A stretch of DNA of 64,000 bases from Vibrio mexicanus (GTDB taxonomy: Bacteria; Pseudomonadota; Gammaproteobacteria; Enterobacterales; Vibrionaceae), in NCBI RefSeq assembly GCF_001012815.1, contig NZ_JYJP01000016.1, positions 1-64,000 of the forward strand, written 5' to 3'. Under the pieces are notes generated by a model. The model saw nothing but the letters and a program-made list of their open reading frames with translations, did no database searches and had not been told where the DNA came from. The position numbers were made by a program, and so were the translations under genes. Shown here piece after piece: positions 1 through 10,607 of the stretch; the stretch's first letter is position 1, and every line of letters begins with the position of its first letter.

Positions 1-193
1 CAATGAAAGCTTTAAGCCTCAATCTCTTTCGATTGCGACACTGTTTGTGAAACCGGGTCGTGTGGATATCCCGTTCAAGCAATTTTACACGCTCGAAATG
101 AAAGACGATGGCATGTTGGTCGGCTATGGTTTGCCTTGGCAAGACAAGCTGCGCAACGTTCCTTACGTATCAAAGCTCATCACGAAAGAGTAG
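1..193 (+). CDS. hypoxanthine phosphoribosyltransferase-like protein, C-terminal part
   Basis: Only the last 63 codons lie in the window (reading frame starts at base 2, stop 191-193). The peptide contains the run PQSLSIATLFVKPGR followed by LVGYGLPWQDKLRNVPY, which lines up with the tail of bacterial hypoxanthine phosphoribosyltransferases (PKSL..TL..KPSRR ... VVGYGIDYAQRYRHLPYIG). These enzymes salvage hypoxanthine or guanine with PRPP in the cytoplasm. The sequence is clearly divergent from the usual Vibrio Hpt tail, so it may be a second phosphoribosyltransferase of the same fold with another base preference. The catalytic and PRPP-binding parts lie upstream of the window and could not be inspected. 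Confidence 0.6.
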   Translation, partial: NESFKPQSLSIATLFVKPGRVDIPFKQFYTLEMKDDGMLVGYGLPWQDKLRNVPYVSKLITKE

Positions 194-247
194 CTTCAAG
201 CACTATTTACAGCCATTTACCAAAAGAATTCAGCACTAACATTTAAT

Positions 248-281
248 CAGGAAGCCCCAGAACATTTCTGGGGCCTTCCTG
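248..281. terminator. hairpin terminator, probably shared by convergent genes
   Basis: GCCCCAGAA (254-262) pairs perfectly with TTCTGGGGC (266-274) around a CAT loop, and CAGGAA/TTCCTG extends the stem with one bulge. It lies between the end of the phosphoribosyltransferase-like gene and the end of the minus-strand AraC gene. Neither side has a long T tract, so termination strength is uncertain. Confidence 0.6.
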
Positions 282-316
282 ATTCGTCTCTTTCCCTATT
301 AAAATCATGCTTAGAT

Positions 317-1327
317 TTACTCGCTGTTGGTTGCCAACGTAAAGCGTGGCCGTTGCCTAAGCTGTTTTCTGATATCGCTCGGCGTCATGCCACTTTCTGC
401 TTTGAATGCACGATGAAAGTTAGGGTAGGCGGAATAGCCACACTGATGTACGAGTTCGTCATTAGATATGCTTGGGATCTGCTTTAGCAAATCGATCGCA
501 TGTTGAATACTGGCTTTGCGTCGCATCTGCTTAAATGACAAACCTTGGCTAGCAAGAGCACGTTGGAGCGTTCGTTTGCTTAGCCCGAGTTGCGCAGCAA
601 TCAGCTCGATGCTTAGCTTTTCTAGGCCGACAAGATTAATCAAAAGCTTATCGACGGCTTCAATCGGCGTTTGCCAACGGCGCGAGGGTGATTGACTAAG
701 CTCACCCATTGAAATGTAAGGAATCTCTATCGCGGTGACGTCGGCCCCAACTGTGGTGATCGTCTCCAAGGGGGCACCCATTGTATAAGGAGAAGTGTCG
801 GTCGCGAGTAAGATGGACTTGGTATGCCAATCTTTACCAAGATAAATCTGGAAAAAACGCTGAATAAGAAGCGCTCGATATAACTCTATCTGGCTATTTA
901 ACTTTGAATTGGTTTTGCTGGAGCTGGCGTTACAGAGGTAGATTTTACCTTCTCGCTCTTCGAGCCAGAGATAGCCATGCGAACTGGCTTTAGGGTGTTC
1001 GAATAGCATCAACTGAACGAGATCAACAAGGCTATTACAGGTTTTGATTTTGGTTTCTAGGCCGGGCCATGCGGCCTCAAAATCAAACAGTTGAGCGATA
1101 TCTTCTGCCCAATGAAGTTGCTTTGTCAGTTCCAAATATTCTAAAAATCGAAGAACTTGTTGAGAGGACAACCAGCTCGATGAGGAATCACCAGAGAAGA
1201 TTGCAATCCCTTGTTGCGCCGAGAGAGTTTGCCAATCGAGGTTGATGCTTTCAAAGTAACGCTTAAAAGGTAAAAAGTGAGCGTTGTTGTTAATGGCGAT
1301 GTTCTGCAAGCTCACTCCGATCAACAA
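317..1327 (-). CDS. AraC family transcriptional regulator
   Basis: A 336-residue cytoplasmic DNA-binding protein. The C-terminal third (about residues 225-325) has the two helix-turn-helix motifs of the AraC/XylS family: ELIAAQLGLSKRTLQRAL followed by the family signature region DELVHQCGYSAYPNFHRAFKAESGMTPSDIRKQLR. The N-terminal 200 residues resemble the arabinose-binding-like domain of the long AraC regulators such as the OruR/ArgR-type group, but the ligand cannot be read from sequence. It is monocistronic, converging on the phosphoribosyltransferase-like gene. No obvious target operon sits next to it, so the regulated pathway is unknown. Confidence 0.85.
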   Translation of the reverse strand: MLIGVSLQNIAINNNAHFLPFKRYFESINLDWQTLSAQQGIAIFSGDSSSSWLSSQQVLRFLEYLELTKQLHWAEDIAQLFDFEAAWPGLETKIKTCNSLVDLVQLMLFEHPKASSHGYLWLEEREGKIYLCNASSSKTNSKLNSQIELYRALLIQRFFQIYLGKDWHTKSILLATDTSPYTMGAPLETITTVGADVTAIEIPYISMGELSQSPSRRWQTPIEAVDKLLINLVGLEKLSIELIAAQLGLSKRTLQRALASQGLSFKQMRRKASIQHAIDLLKQIPSISNDELVHQCGYSAYPNFHRAFKAESGMTPSDIRKQLRQRPRFTLATNSE

Positions 1328-1428
1328 TAGACTGATTGTAAAACGTCATTATGTGATCTTCGATTGCGTATGAGAACCCTTTTGAAACATTTAGGCACGA
1401 AATGATAAAGAATCCAACAAAGCCTAAA

Positions 1429-1689
1429 TCAGCCTGTACGAGTCAACTGGTCTTCAGAAATGATGCGAGATATAAACTTTTCTCGCCTTAACTGAAGGAT
1501 CTCCTCAATTAGGGTCTCTTTGGCGTCTAACCCAAAGTGAGTGGTGTAGTTCTGAATTTTCTCTACGTCACAAGGCGCCATTTTGTATACATTGCGTTTA
1601 AGAGCACTTTTGGCCTCGCTCTTAATTAAGCCTTGCTGCTGAAGTAATGATACGATTTTCTTGTCTATTGGATTGGTCAGTTTAGCCAT
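1429..1689 (-). CDS. small hypothetical protein
   Basis: An 86-residue protein with no family I recognise. It is charged and predicted helical, without membrane segments or a signal peptide. It begins MAKLTNPIDKKIVSLLQQQGLIKSEAKSALKR, somewhat like a short DNA-binding or adaptor fold, but no motif is diagnostic. It sits alone between the AraC gene and the Zur-type operator region and is transcribed away from the TonB receptor operon. The start ATG at 1689 is preceded on the minus strand by a weak purine-rich stretch. Confidence 0.5.
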   Translation of the reverse strand: MAKLTNPIDKKIVSLLQQQGLIKSEAKSALKRNVYKMAPCDVEKIQNYTTHFGLDAKETLIEEILQLRREKFISRIISEDQLTRTG

Positions 1690-1963
1690 AACGATTAATA
1701 CAACTTTCAGTTACCCTTTGGGATGAATGAACTTTTTCAATCGCGTTAGGGTTATGATTTTAATTGGTGGCTAATTTAGAGCGCTCATGTTGAAGAAAAA
1801 TGTCTAATTCATTGCAGTTGTATTTCAGCAATCGTTATCAAGATATGAGATTGATTGACTGACAGCTTAAGTCAATTGCTTAAGCTGGATTGGCATTTGT
1901 TTTCAAAAGATTTCTCAGGCTGATTGTAGGGTTTAACCCTTCCAAATGAAGTTGATTTTCCTT

Positions 1964-2008
1964 TGTTATGTTATAACATACGAGCAACTTGATTGTTATA
2001 ACATAACA
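1964..2008 (+). promoter_or_regulatory. pair of Zur-type operators upstream of the TonB receptor/CobN operon
   Basis: Two copies of the 15-mer TGTTATAACATAACA occur here, one on the minus strand (1964-1978) and one on the plus strand (1994-2008), 30 bp centre to centre, about three helical turns. The 15-mer differs at one position from the core TGTTATANTATAACA of the gammaproteobacterial Zur consensus. The flank AT-TGTTATAACATAACATTTT also fits. Box 2 ends 42 bp before the ATG at 2051, where a zinc-loaded repressor would block transcription. A second locus in this window (37753-37767) has the perfect core. Zur binding is inference from sequence similarity. Confidence 0.75.
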
Positions 2009-2050
2009 TTTTGTATAAGTATCATTTAAATCAACGTATTGCGGTAAATT

Positions 2051-3963
2051 ATGAATAGCTTTCGCTTAGCACCTTTGGGTGCATTTTTTCTCTGTTTTGG
2101 GGCTTTCTCTGCCTCTGCAAATGACGAAACAGACGAGGTTATGGTTGTTACGGCAACCTCATATCAAACTCGAGCATCGGAAGCTCCTGCAAGTGTTTCA
2201 GTGATCACTGAAGAAGAACTTGCATTACTACCTTACAACAACCTCGCTGACGCTCTAGTCACCACCTCTGGTGTGAATATTGCCGATTTGGGGCAAGGAC
2301 GAAAAGGAATCGAAATTCGTGGTATGGACGTATCACAAAGCCTGATTTTGGTGGATGGTAAACGAATTAGCCGTGCATCAGACATGATGGGTCACTCAAA
2401 CTTTGAACTGCAGAATATCCCAGTTTCCGACATTGAACGCATTGAAGTAATAAAAGGCCCAATGTCTGCCCTTTACGGTTCAGATGCTTTGGGTGGCGTT
2501 GTTAACGTTATTACCAAACCGACGACAAACGAATGGTCTGGCAGCGTCACTGGTGGCGGCGCTATGACGGTCGATGAAGATGGTAATGCTACCAACATTG
2601 AGGCGCGCGCATCGGGCGCTTTGATTGCCGACAAGTTACTAATGAAAGTGGCGGCGGGTCAGTCTGAGCAAGATCTGATTGAAAACCGCTATGAGCCAGG
2701 TGAAACGGACATTGCGGGCAATAAAAACACCTTTGTTGACCTAGAGCTAACGGGCATTATCTCTGCCCAACAAGAGCTAGAGCTTGGTGTCAAAGTCGGT
2801 GAGAGTAAGATTGGTACGACACGGTTGATCGTAGCAATAATGTTGTTCGTAGTACGACAACGTATGACACGCTAGATTACTCTCTGGCGCATAATGGTTA
2901 TTGGGCTTTTGGTGATAGCCAAGTACGCGTATACGGTACACGTGTATCTCAAACCAATGAGAAGAACATTGGCCAGCCAAATACCAATAATGATGTTGAT
3001 GAAGATATCGTAGATGGTTACCTTCAGTTCTATGCCCATGACGCTCACCACATGACGGTTGGCGGACAATGGAGCGAGCAGCGCCTGAATAGTCCTGACT
3101 TGACCTCTGGCGGAGATGCCATTGATCAAACGGCTCTGTTTATTCAAGATGACATTGAACTTCGCCAAGATTTGTCACTTCTGTTAGGTCTTCGCTACGA
3201 CAACCATTCTGAATTCGGCAGCCACACTTCTCCACGCGCTTACGTGGTTTATACCCCAACGCAGAACTGGACATTAAAAGGTGGTTACGGTGAAGGTTTT
3301 AAAGCGCCGACAATTAAAGAATTGGCACCGGATTACTACAACAGTGTTCCGGGCCGAAGCTTTGATATCCGCGGAAACGCAGACTTAAAACCAGAGGTAA
3401 ACCAATCCTACGAAGTATCGGCTCAATATATGGCTGATCGTTGGGATACTACGTTAACTCTATTCAATAATGATGTTAAGAATCTCATTGATTTAACTTA
3501 TGCCGATACCATCAATGGCCGCGAAGTTCGTGAGTACATTAATGTGGATGAAGCGAAGATCAGAGGTTTGGAATGGGCCGCAAATGTGACGCTGACAGAT
3601 GCATTGTTCTTAAACATGAACCTGACGCTGCTGGACACTGAAGATAAGTCGACGGGTGAAGCACTAGAGAACAAACCCGACTCTCAAGCTTATGTTGCTT
3701 TAAATTGGCGAGCAACAGATACGGTGACAACTAAGGTTAGCATGCGCCATGTAGGTGAACAGAGCTATGAGTCTCGCGGTCAATCGTATGATTTACCGTC
3801 TTACCAAACCTACGATTTGGCTGCAAACTACAAGTTAGCGAGTTTTGATATCTCAGCGGGTGTGTCGAACTTATTCGATCTTTACCTAGAAGATGAGTCA
3901 AGCAACTTCAGCTATGCGATTCAGCCTCGTCAGGTTTACCTAAACGGCACATACAGGTTCTAA
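2051..3963 (+). CDS. TonB-dependent outer-membrane receptor (frameshifted in this sequence)
   Basis: Outer-membrane ligand-gated channel of about 637 residues once one break is repaired. It has a signal peptide (residues 1-23, cleaved after ASA), a TonB box DEVMVVTA, a plug domain ending ALYGSDALGGVVNVITK, and a beta-barrel ending in the aromatic NGTYRF. The reading frame changes near 2824: DRSNNVVRSTTTYDTLDYS follows directly in the other frame, which fits one missing base. The Zur-type operators just upstream and the CobN-like gene 3 bp downstream suggest import of zinc or a metal-carrying ligand. The CirA/BtuB-like plug does not by itself tell the substrate. Haem, a metallophore or a corrinoid remain possible. 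Confidence 0.85.
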
Positions 3964-3966
3964 CCA

Positions 3967-6900
3967 ATGCGTATGTTAATTGCAAAAGCAGCCAAATTCA
4001 TTGGCTGCTTTTTATTCTTGGTGCCATTGCAAGTTTTCGCTACGACAGTCGTGATGCTTCACACCGATTTTGTTCCACAAAGTAAAGTTGAGCGCTTAAA
4101 GCAGTACGCTGCTGAACAGGATGTGGAGTTGGTGAGCATCACACCCGCTCAGTTTAATCCGGCGCTTTTGGAAGGTGTCGATTTTCTCTTTGCCGATACG
4201 CCACGTATGCCTGACCGCCAGCGTTTGACGGATGCCATTGCAGACATTCCGACTGAACTGGAGTGGGTGATGCTTGGAGGTGGGCCACCAACGACCAGTG
4301 AGCAGTTGGATCCTCAGTCTCATCGAATGCTGATGGGCTATTTCCTTAATGGCACGGTGAATAACTACAACGCCTTTTTCCAAGCGATTGACCGTAAAGT
4401 TAAAGGACTACCGCTAAGCGATTTACCTAGTCCAGAGCAGGTGCCGAGTTACGGTATCTATCTTAATGAAGAAGCCGTCACAGACATTAACGCTTACTTA
4501 AGCGTTATGAATCATAGTGATGACAAACCCATCGTTGGGTTTGTGACGGCGCGCAATCAGATCATCAATCAAGAGTTTGAACCATTAGAGCATTTGATGA
4601 ACATGGCACAGGATGCCAATGTCACCCCTGTGATTTACTATTTAGATGACGAATACGGGCTCGATTGGCCATGGCAAGAGAATAGACCGTCGATGCTAGT
4701 TAATATGACGCACTTGCAGCAGGGAGAAGAACGTAAGTTAGAGTTAGAAGCCTTGAATGTTCCAATGGTTCAGACCATTCATTACCGAGAAGGTGATATT
4801 GAGCACTGGCGAGCAAGTGATGTCGGTATTGAGCAGCGAAGCGCGTCGGTCACATTGGCAACAACCGAAACATGGGGTTTAACGGATCCACTGATTATTT
4901 CGGCTGATGTTGATGATGAGAAAGTGTTTATTCCAGAGCAAATGGACTTGTTATTTGGTCGGGCCCATTCTTATCATCGCCTAGCCACCAAAGCTGTAGA
5001 AGACAAATCCTTAGCGGTAATGTTCTGGAATGCGCCAGCGGGCGCTGAGAACATTTCAGCGTCGAACCTTAACGTACCACGAAGCATCGCGAGCATTGCC
5101 AACGGCCTGCGAAATGAGGGCTTTGCGATTCCGGAAATCAAAGAGCTAGACATGATCGCTGATGCTAAAGAGCTACTGTCTGGTTACTATCAACCCGAGA
5201 CGCTACAGAGCCTGTATGACAAAGGCTATGCGGCGGCGCTGCCTCTGCGTGATTACCTAAGATGGTATCGAGGCGTGCCGACTGCCACTCGTCATTTCGT
5301 CAATGGCTGGTGGGGGCACCCGATGCGCTATGAAGGATTACTGCAAATTAATGGCGAACCTGCGTTTGTCTTCCCTATATTGAAACAAGGCAACTTGTGG
5401 TTATTGCCTCAGCCGCCTCGTTCGGGCAAAGTTGGCGATGCGATTCATGCGGTAAAAGAGCCGCCAAATCATCTGTTCTTGGCGGCCTATTTGTGGCTTC
5501 AAAAACAGCACGAAAGCAATGAATTAGACGCTTGGTGCATTTGGGGACGCACGGGTCTCAAGAATGGACGCCAGGCAAAGCTCGCGGTCTCGCAAGAGAA
5601 GATTTCCCTTATCTAACCTTGGGAGACCTACCGGTTTATTACCCATATATCCAAGACAATATCGCAGAAGCAATTCAAGCAAAACGGCGAGGGCGAGCAA
5701 CTATCATCAGTCATCAAACGCCAACATTTGGCCCAGCAGGTTTATATGGCGAGTATGTTGAGCTTAATGGCTTGTTGGGGGATTACCAAAGTGCCCTGCC
5801 CGGTTCGGTGAGAGATGAGCTGCAACTGGCGCTTATTAGCAAAATAGAGCAACTGAATGTACTTGCGGACATGGGCCTTGACGTTAATTCACTTGAAAAT
5901 GACTTCGATGGCGTTTTGTATCAACTTGAAGAACACATCGATCGCTTAGCTGCCTCATCAGTACCACTAGGGCTGCATGTGTTTGGTCAAGCCAAATCGG
6001 ATCAAGACGTTATCTACACCATCATGCAGCAGCAAGGTGATGCCTTAATTGGCCATTTTGTCGAGCAGCCTAAAAGCTTCTGGAAACAGTTTGAAGGCAG
6101 CCTCGATACGTTAGTGGAAACCGAACCTTACCAATGGATAGAGTCTGTATTGGCGGGTGAGGGTGAAGTTGAAGCTGAACTTGTCGAGATCGCAGAAGCA
6201 GTTAAGGCATCTTATGTTTCTTTGTCTCAACCTAACGAGCTTGAAGCCTTGATTAATAGTATGAACGGCGGCTTTATCAAAGCTGGGACAGGGGGTGATC
6301 CGCTTCGTAATCCATCAACGACAAGCGGTACTAACTTGTTTGGCTTTGACCCTGCCAAGGTGCCAAGCCCTGCCGCCTACAATGCCGCCGAGCGTGAGCT
6401 TCAGAATCTACTTGATGCGCATATGGCCGACAATGGCGAATACCCGGAAAAAATCGCCTTTTCCTTGTGGGCAGGTGAAACCCAACGCCACTTCGGTATG
6501 TTAGAAGCGCAAGTATTGCGAGCATTAGGTTTACAACCAGTTTGGGATCGAGGGGGTAACTTAGTCAAACTCGACATCATTCCTGAATCTGAGCTTGGCC
6601 GAGAAAGAATTGATGTGGTGATTCAAGCAACCTCGGTCTATCGCGACCAGTTTGATGGCTTTATGTTAAAGCTAAGTGCTGCGATTGAGCAGCTTGCTCA
6701 GCTAGATGATGGCAACACCATTGCAGAAAACAGTCAGCGACTAAGTGAAGAACTTAGGGAGCTTGGTTACAACAGTGAACGAGCGAATATGCTTTCAGCG
6801 CTTCGAATCTTCAGCAATGAGCCGGGCGATTATGGAAGTGGTGTGAATGATTTGGCTATTCAGTCACAAGACTGGGAAGACGATGACGCCTTGGGTGCAC

Positions 6901-7765
6901 AGTTCACCAATCGACTTCAGTATGCTTACGGCACTGAAGTTTGGGGTGAAAAGCTTGGTGATACCAACTTGTTTGAGTCTCAGTTGGCATCGGTTGATGC
7001 GGCGGTTATGGCAAGGACGAGTCGTCTTCATGGGCTTTTGTCTACCGATCATCCTTTTGAATATTTGGGGGATTAGCTGCGGCGGTGCGCCGAGCGTCTG
7101 GCAGCGATCCATCTTTGTATGTCAATGACTTAAGAGAATCACAAGGTCGAACGGTAACGGCAGGTAAGTTCATTGCTGAAGAGCTTAATGCTCGATACAT
7201 GAATCCGGTCTGGATTACCGCGATGCAAAGCGAAGGCTATGCTGGCGCGCTTAATATGTTGGATATCACTAACAACCTATTCGGTTGGCAAGTGACGGCT
7301 CCCGATACCGTGAGCGATTATCAATGGGAAGTATTGAGTGAAGTGTACATTGATGACAAGCACGACTTGGGTATCAACGAGTGGTTTGAGCAGCATCAGC
7401 CCGCTGCACAAATGCAAATCATCGAACGTATGTTGGAAGCGGTGAGAAAAGGCTATTGGGATGCCGACGAAGAAAGGTTGAAGGCTTTGTTGGAGAGGCA
7501 CGAAGAGCTAAAGCCTATGGTGGAATATCATCAAACTCATGAAGTGACCGAGCTGTTTATGGAACAAACCGCGATAGGATTTGGATTAGCAGGGAGCACA
7601 GGGCAAGCAACGAGCATACCAACGATATCGGGCAATGTTATGCAGGAAATCCCTGCTTATGAAGCCCCATCCGTGAGTGACAAACAGATGATGTTCCTCA
7701 TTGCTTTGATTTTGATATGTATTGCCTCAGGCGCAATACGTCAGCACCTTATTTACCGAGATTAA
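3967..7765 (+). CDS. periplasmic membrane-anchored CobN/HmuS-like chelatase (two frameshifts in this sequence)
   Basis: About 1266 residues after repair. It belongs to the CobN/BchH large-subunit chelatase family: MVHLGTHGSQEWTPGKARGL near residue 525 matches the conserved HGxxEWLPGKA core, and LFGFDPAKVPSPAAYNAAE and YAYGTEVWGEKL are also typical. Unlike cytoplasmic cobaltochelatase CobN, it has an N-terminal signal peptide (FIGCFLFLVPLQVFA) and one C-terminal membrane helix (MMFLIALILICIASGA), so the body should face the periplasm. No cobalamin genes are nearby. This TonB receptor/CobN/ExbB/DUF2149 order is that of the hmuRSTU haem loci of Bacteroidetes and of the zinc-starvation operon PA1922-PA1925 of Pseudomonas aeruginosa (from memory). 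A role in removing metal from an imported ligand is inference. Breaks lie at about 5531 (a missing A) and 7070 (a G run one short). Confidence 0.85.
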
Positions 7766-7769
7766 TATA

Positions 7770-8246
7770 ATGAACCAGTTAGAAACTCTTATTTATCAGT
7801 TCGCGACGCTTTTTATGCAGCCCGTTATGCTTTTAGTGGTCATTACTGTTGTTTACTCTTTGTATGCATTAGGCCGTTTTGCTATGGAGCTATTGCAGCG
7901 CCAGCGAGCGAATCATGTTTCGGTTTTACACCGTTATGCCAAAGAGAAAAACATCTACCAAAGTGATCAGCTTGAACTTTGGATCATCAAGCAATTAGAG
8001 CTACTGCGAATTGTTAGCCGTTCTGGCCCTATGCTAGGTCTTGTTACAACGATGATTGCGATTGGCCCTGCGTTAGTTGCGATGGGTGAAGGTGATATCG
8101 ACAAAGTCGCGCAGGAAATGATTGTTGCATTCTCCGCTTCAATTTTGGCGCTGATTGCTGCCAGTATCACGTTTAGTATTATGACGGTACGCCGTCGTTG
8201 GATGCTAGAAGATATGTGTAAGATTGAAGTGAAGGAGCAAAAATAA
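7770..8246 (+). CDS. MotA/TolQ/ExbB-family proton channel protein
   Basis: A 158-residue inner-membrane protein. One membrane helix lies near residues 16-38 and two follow the conserved block LLRIVSRSGPMLGLVTTMIAIGPALVAMGEGD ... VAFSASILALIAASITFSIM, the TolQ/ExbB signature in which small residues line the proton path. The ATG at 7770 sits 5 bp after the chelatase stop; an upstream in-frame TTG at 7722 lies inside the chelatase gene and is not used. The stop overlaps the next ATG by one base, so translation is coupled. It probably energises the receptor or the membrane-bound chelatase, as HmuT is thought to do in hmu loci. Confidence 0.85.
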   Translation: MNQLETLIYQFATLFMQPVMLLVVITVVYSLYALGRFAMELLQRQRANHVSVLHRYAKEKNIYQSDQLELWIIKQLELLRIVSRSGPMLGLVTTMIAIGPALVAMGEGDIDKVAQEMIVAFSASILALIAASITFSIMTVRRRWMLEDMCKIEVKEQK

Positions 8247-8548
8247 TGCGCTTTCTTGAATCGGATGAGCTCGACGACCCAATATTATCCGTTGTAAACA
8301 TGGTTGATTTGTTTGCGGTTGTGATGGCTTTTCTTATGATTTTGAATGTGACAGGTAGCCAGCTACCTGATAACTCGGTTTTGATTGAAAATCCGGGTGA
8401 AGAAAACATGAAAATCACCATCAAAGATGGAGAAACGCTGACGCGCTATGAAACATCTGATGAGATTGGCGAAGGAACCGGCAGTCTCGCGGGGCAAACC
8501 TATATGCTTGACGATGGACGACTGATATACGTTCCAGCAGACAACTAA
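8246..8548 (+). CDS. DUF2149 family protein (HmuU-like)
   Basis: A 100-residue protein with one N-terminal membrane helix (VVNMVDLFAVVMAFLMILNV) preceded by DDPILSVVN, the usual start of DUF2149, and a short periplasmic tail. The layout of one helix followed by a soluble domain resembles ExbD/TolR, so it may be the partner of the ExbB-like protein encoded just upstream. DUF2149 proteins accompany TonB receptor/CobN/ExbB sets in hmu loci. No enzyme motif is visible. It is the last gene of the operon and is followed by a clear terminator. Confidence 0.8.
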   Translation: MRFLESDELDDPILSVVNMVDLFAVVMAFLMILNVTGSQLPDNSVLIENPGEENMKITIKDGETLTRYETSDEIGEGTGSLAGQTYMLDDGRLIYVPADN

Positions 8549-8564
8549 TTGAAACAATACTCTC

Positions 8565-8598
8565 AAGAGGCTTAACGTAGTGTTATGCCTCTTTTTTT
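8565..8598 (+). terminator. rho-independent terminator of the receptor/chelatase operon
   Basis: AGAGGC (8566-8571) pairs with GCCTCT (8587-8592), with an inner TAAC/GTTA pairing, followed by a run of seven T. Confidence 0.85.
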
Positions 8599-8802
8599 GT
8601 GACAGGTTATAGGGTAAGCGTGTTACATAACAAGGCTCTAGAGTGAATAAGCGTTGAGTTTTCAACTTGGTATGAGTGCGTCAACCGCAATGTGCGGGCG
8701 TATTGTTTGACTACCACCAAAGGATAGTGTGCATTCTTTTGCAAGGGCCAGTTTTCTAACCTACTTTCTATAAAGGCTAGGGGAAAAAGGTAGGCTTTGG
8801 AC

Positions 8803-10388
8803 ATGAATGGAGTATTGTCTCAGTTATCGGTGACCAAACGTTTGGTTGCCATATTAGCGACGTTTCTAATTACAATTACGCTCATCGCAACAGATATCAT
8901 CATTACATTAGAAAAAAACAAGCAAGACAGTACGGTTATCAATGTGGCAGGTAGGCAGCGAATGCTGACTAAGAAGTTCGCCAGTGAGGTAATGCTAGAT
9001 ATATATGAAGGGCATAAATCCGCTCAAATCAGGTAGTGGCACCTTTTCTGATTTACCAATGAAACAGCCGATTACTCTGATCAAAAGCACCGCCACCGAG
9101 TTTCTCTCTCAACTCAACGTGGTCGAAGGGCTGTGGAATGAACAAAAGGCTATGGCATTTTCGCTGATTAATCACGGTGACACCAAGCCATCGGAAGAGG
9201 AAGTCGATGCCTTCATGCTTGCTAATCAAAAAACGCTCGGAGCTATGCATAAAGCGGTGTTGAGTTACAACAAATACGCTGACGCTAACGTTACAGGATT
9301 AAAGCGGGATGTCTTAGCCATTTCGGGTGTGGGTATTCTTGCCGCTATTGTTCTTTCTCTCCTTATTGGCCGGAGTATTACTACCCCTATTAACTCATTG
9401 GTTGACGTAAGCCGGGCAACACGCAAAGGTGACTTGGAAGATAAAGTTCATATCGACACGTTAGTGAACCGAAGTGAGCTTGGTTTACTGGCTCAGAACA
9501 TACAATCGATGCGTCATGCGTTATCGTCGGTAGTTAAAGGGTTGCGAACCAGTGCAGACAACATAGGTAGTTTATCTTCTCGCGTTGAAAACCTAGCTCA
9601 GCAGGTAAATAGCAGCTATGAAGAGGAGAAACAGAAATACGCGGAGATATCCGAAATTTCCGACAGCTTGGTGATGTCTTTTGAAAAAGTCTCGGACGTA
9701 ATTTCACAAACGATAGAATCCGCTAATCAAAGTCAAGACAGCGCGAAGCAAGGTTTGTCATCGGTTGGGGCAAACATTAAAGCGGTAGAAACCGCATCGG
9801 TTGAATCCAACAAAGTGTCTGAAAATATTGAACAACTGAGCTCGGTGGCGGAAAAAGTATATAGCATCATTGACGTGATTCAGTCTATTGCGGAACAAAC
9901 TAACCTGCTAGCACTCAATGCGGCGATCGAGGCCGCGCGAGCTGGTGAGCAAGGGCGTGGCTTTGCTGTGGTAGCCGATGAGGTCAGGGTGCTCGCGAGT
10001 AAAACTAACGACTCGACTGAAGAAATTAGCAGTTTGTTGAATGATCTGACCGAAACGAGTGAAAGTGGCGGTGGACTCCGTTGAGCAGTTGCAAACTGAG
10101 GTAGAGAACAGTAAACAGTGCAGCATTGATACCGAAAATAACATCAATATTATCAGCCAATCCATTGAGCTGACCGTTGAGCAGCAAAATGAAATTGGGG
10201 CTTTGATAGAGGAGCAATCGCGTAAAATTCAAGACTTAAAAGTGGCTCAAAACTTCTTAACCAATCTACTTGAAAACACGAACAAGAAGATCGTAGACAG
10301 CTCCCAAATTGCCGTGGACATGAGTGATATGGCGAAAGGTATTACGTTAACGTTAGACGAATTCTCTGTGTCAACTCGAGGTATGTAG
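8803..10388 (+). CDS. methyl-accepting chemotaxis protein with PilJ-type sensor domain (two frameshifts in this sequence)
   Basis: Membrane chemoreceptor of about 527 residues after repair. TM1 is [19 protein letters not shown]. The periplasmic part starts with the type IV pili methyl-accepting domain signature [17 protein letters not shown]2 ([17 protein letters not shown]) is followed by a HAMP domain and the signalling hairpin [20 protein letters not shown], then [14 protein letters not shown]. It should pass sensor state to CheA/CheW. The first break lies within 8995-9040, where the exact lost or gained bases are unclear. The second is an extra A near 10062, since removing it gives [20 protein letters not shown] 8803 is preferred over TTG 8797. 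The ligand is unknown; related VAGRQRML receptors sense nitrate or other small anions. Confidence 0.85.
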
Positions 10389-10437
10389 GCCTGCTTCCTC
10401 TCATTGCCATTGTCGGACATGAACACCTTCTCACAAG

Positions 10438-10470
10438 GGGCTTAACCTGACGTTAAGTCCGTTTCTTTTG
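10438..10470 (+). terminator. probable terminator after the chemoreceptor gene
   Basis: GGGCTTAAC pairs with GTTAAGTCC (one G.T pair) around a five-base loop at 10438-10460, followed by a T-rich but interrupted stretch. Confidence 0.5.
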
Positions 10471-10607
10471 TTTCTCTATCAGTTTGGCTTTATTCTGTTC
10501 TTTTATACTTAAGACTTTGTGCCACCTTGAAAATTGGCTGTCTAGTCCTCAGTTATATGTAACAAATAGGTAAGTTCGCGGGTGAGAAAGGAGAGCTGAA
10601 GCACGAT

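Noticed and set aside
5564..7128. Several short ORFs in other frames inside the chelatase gene
   Set aside because: They are shadows: the long conserved frame explains the region, and they have neither SD nor recognisable protein.
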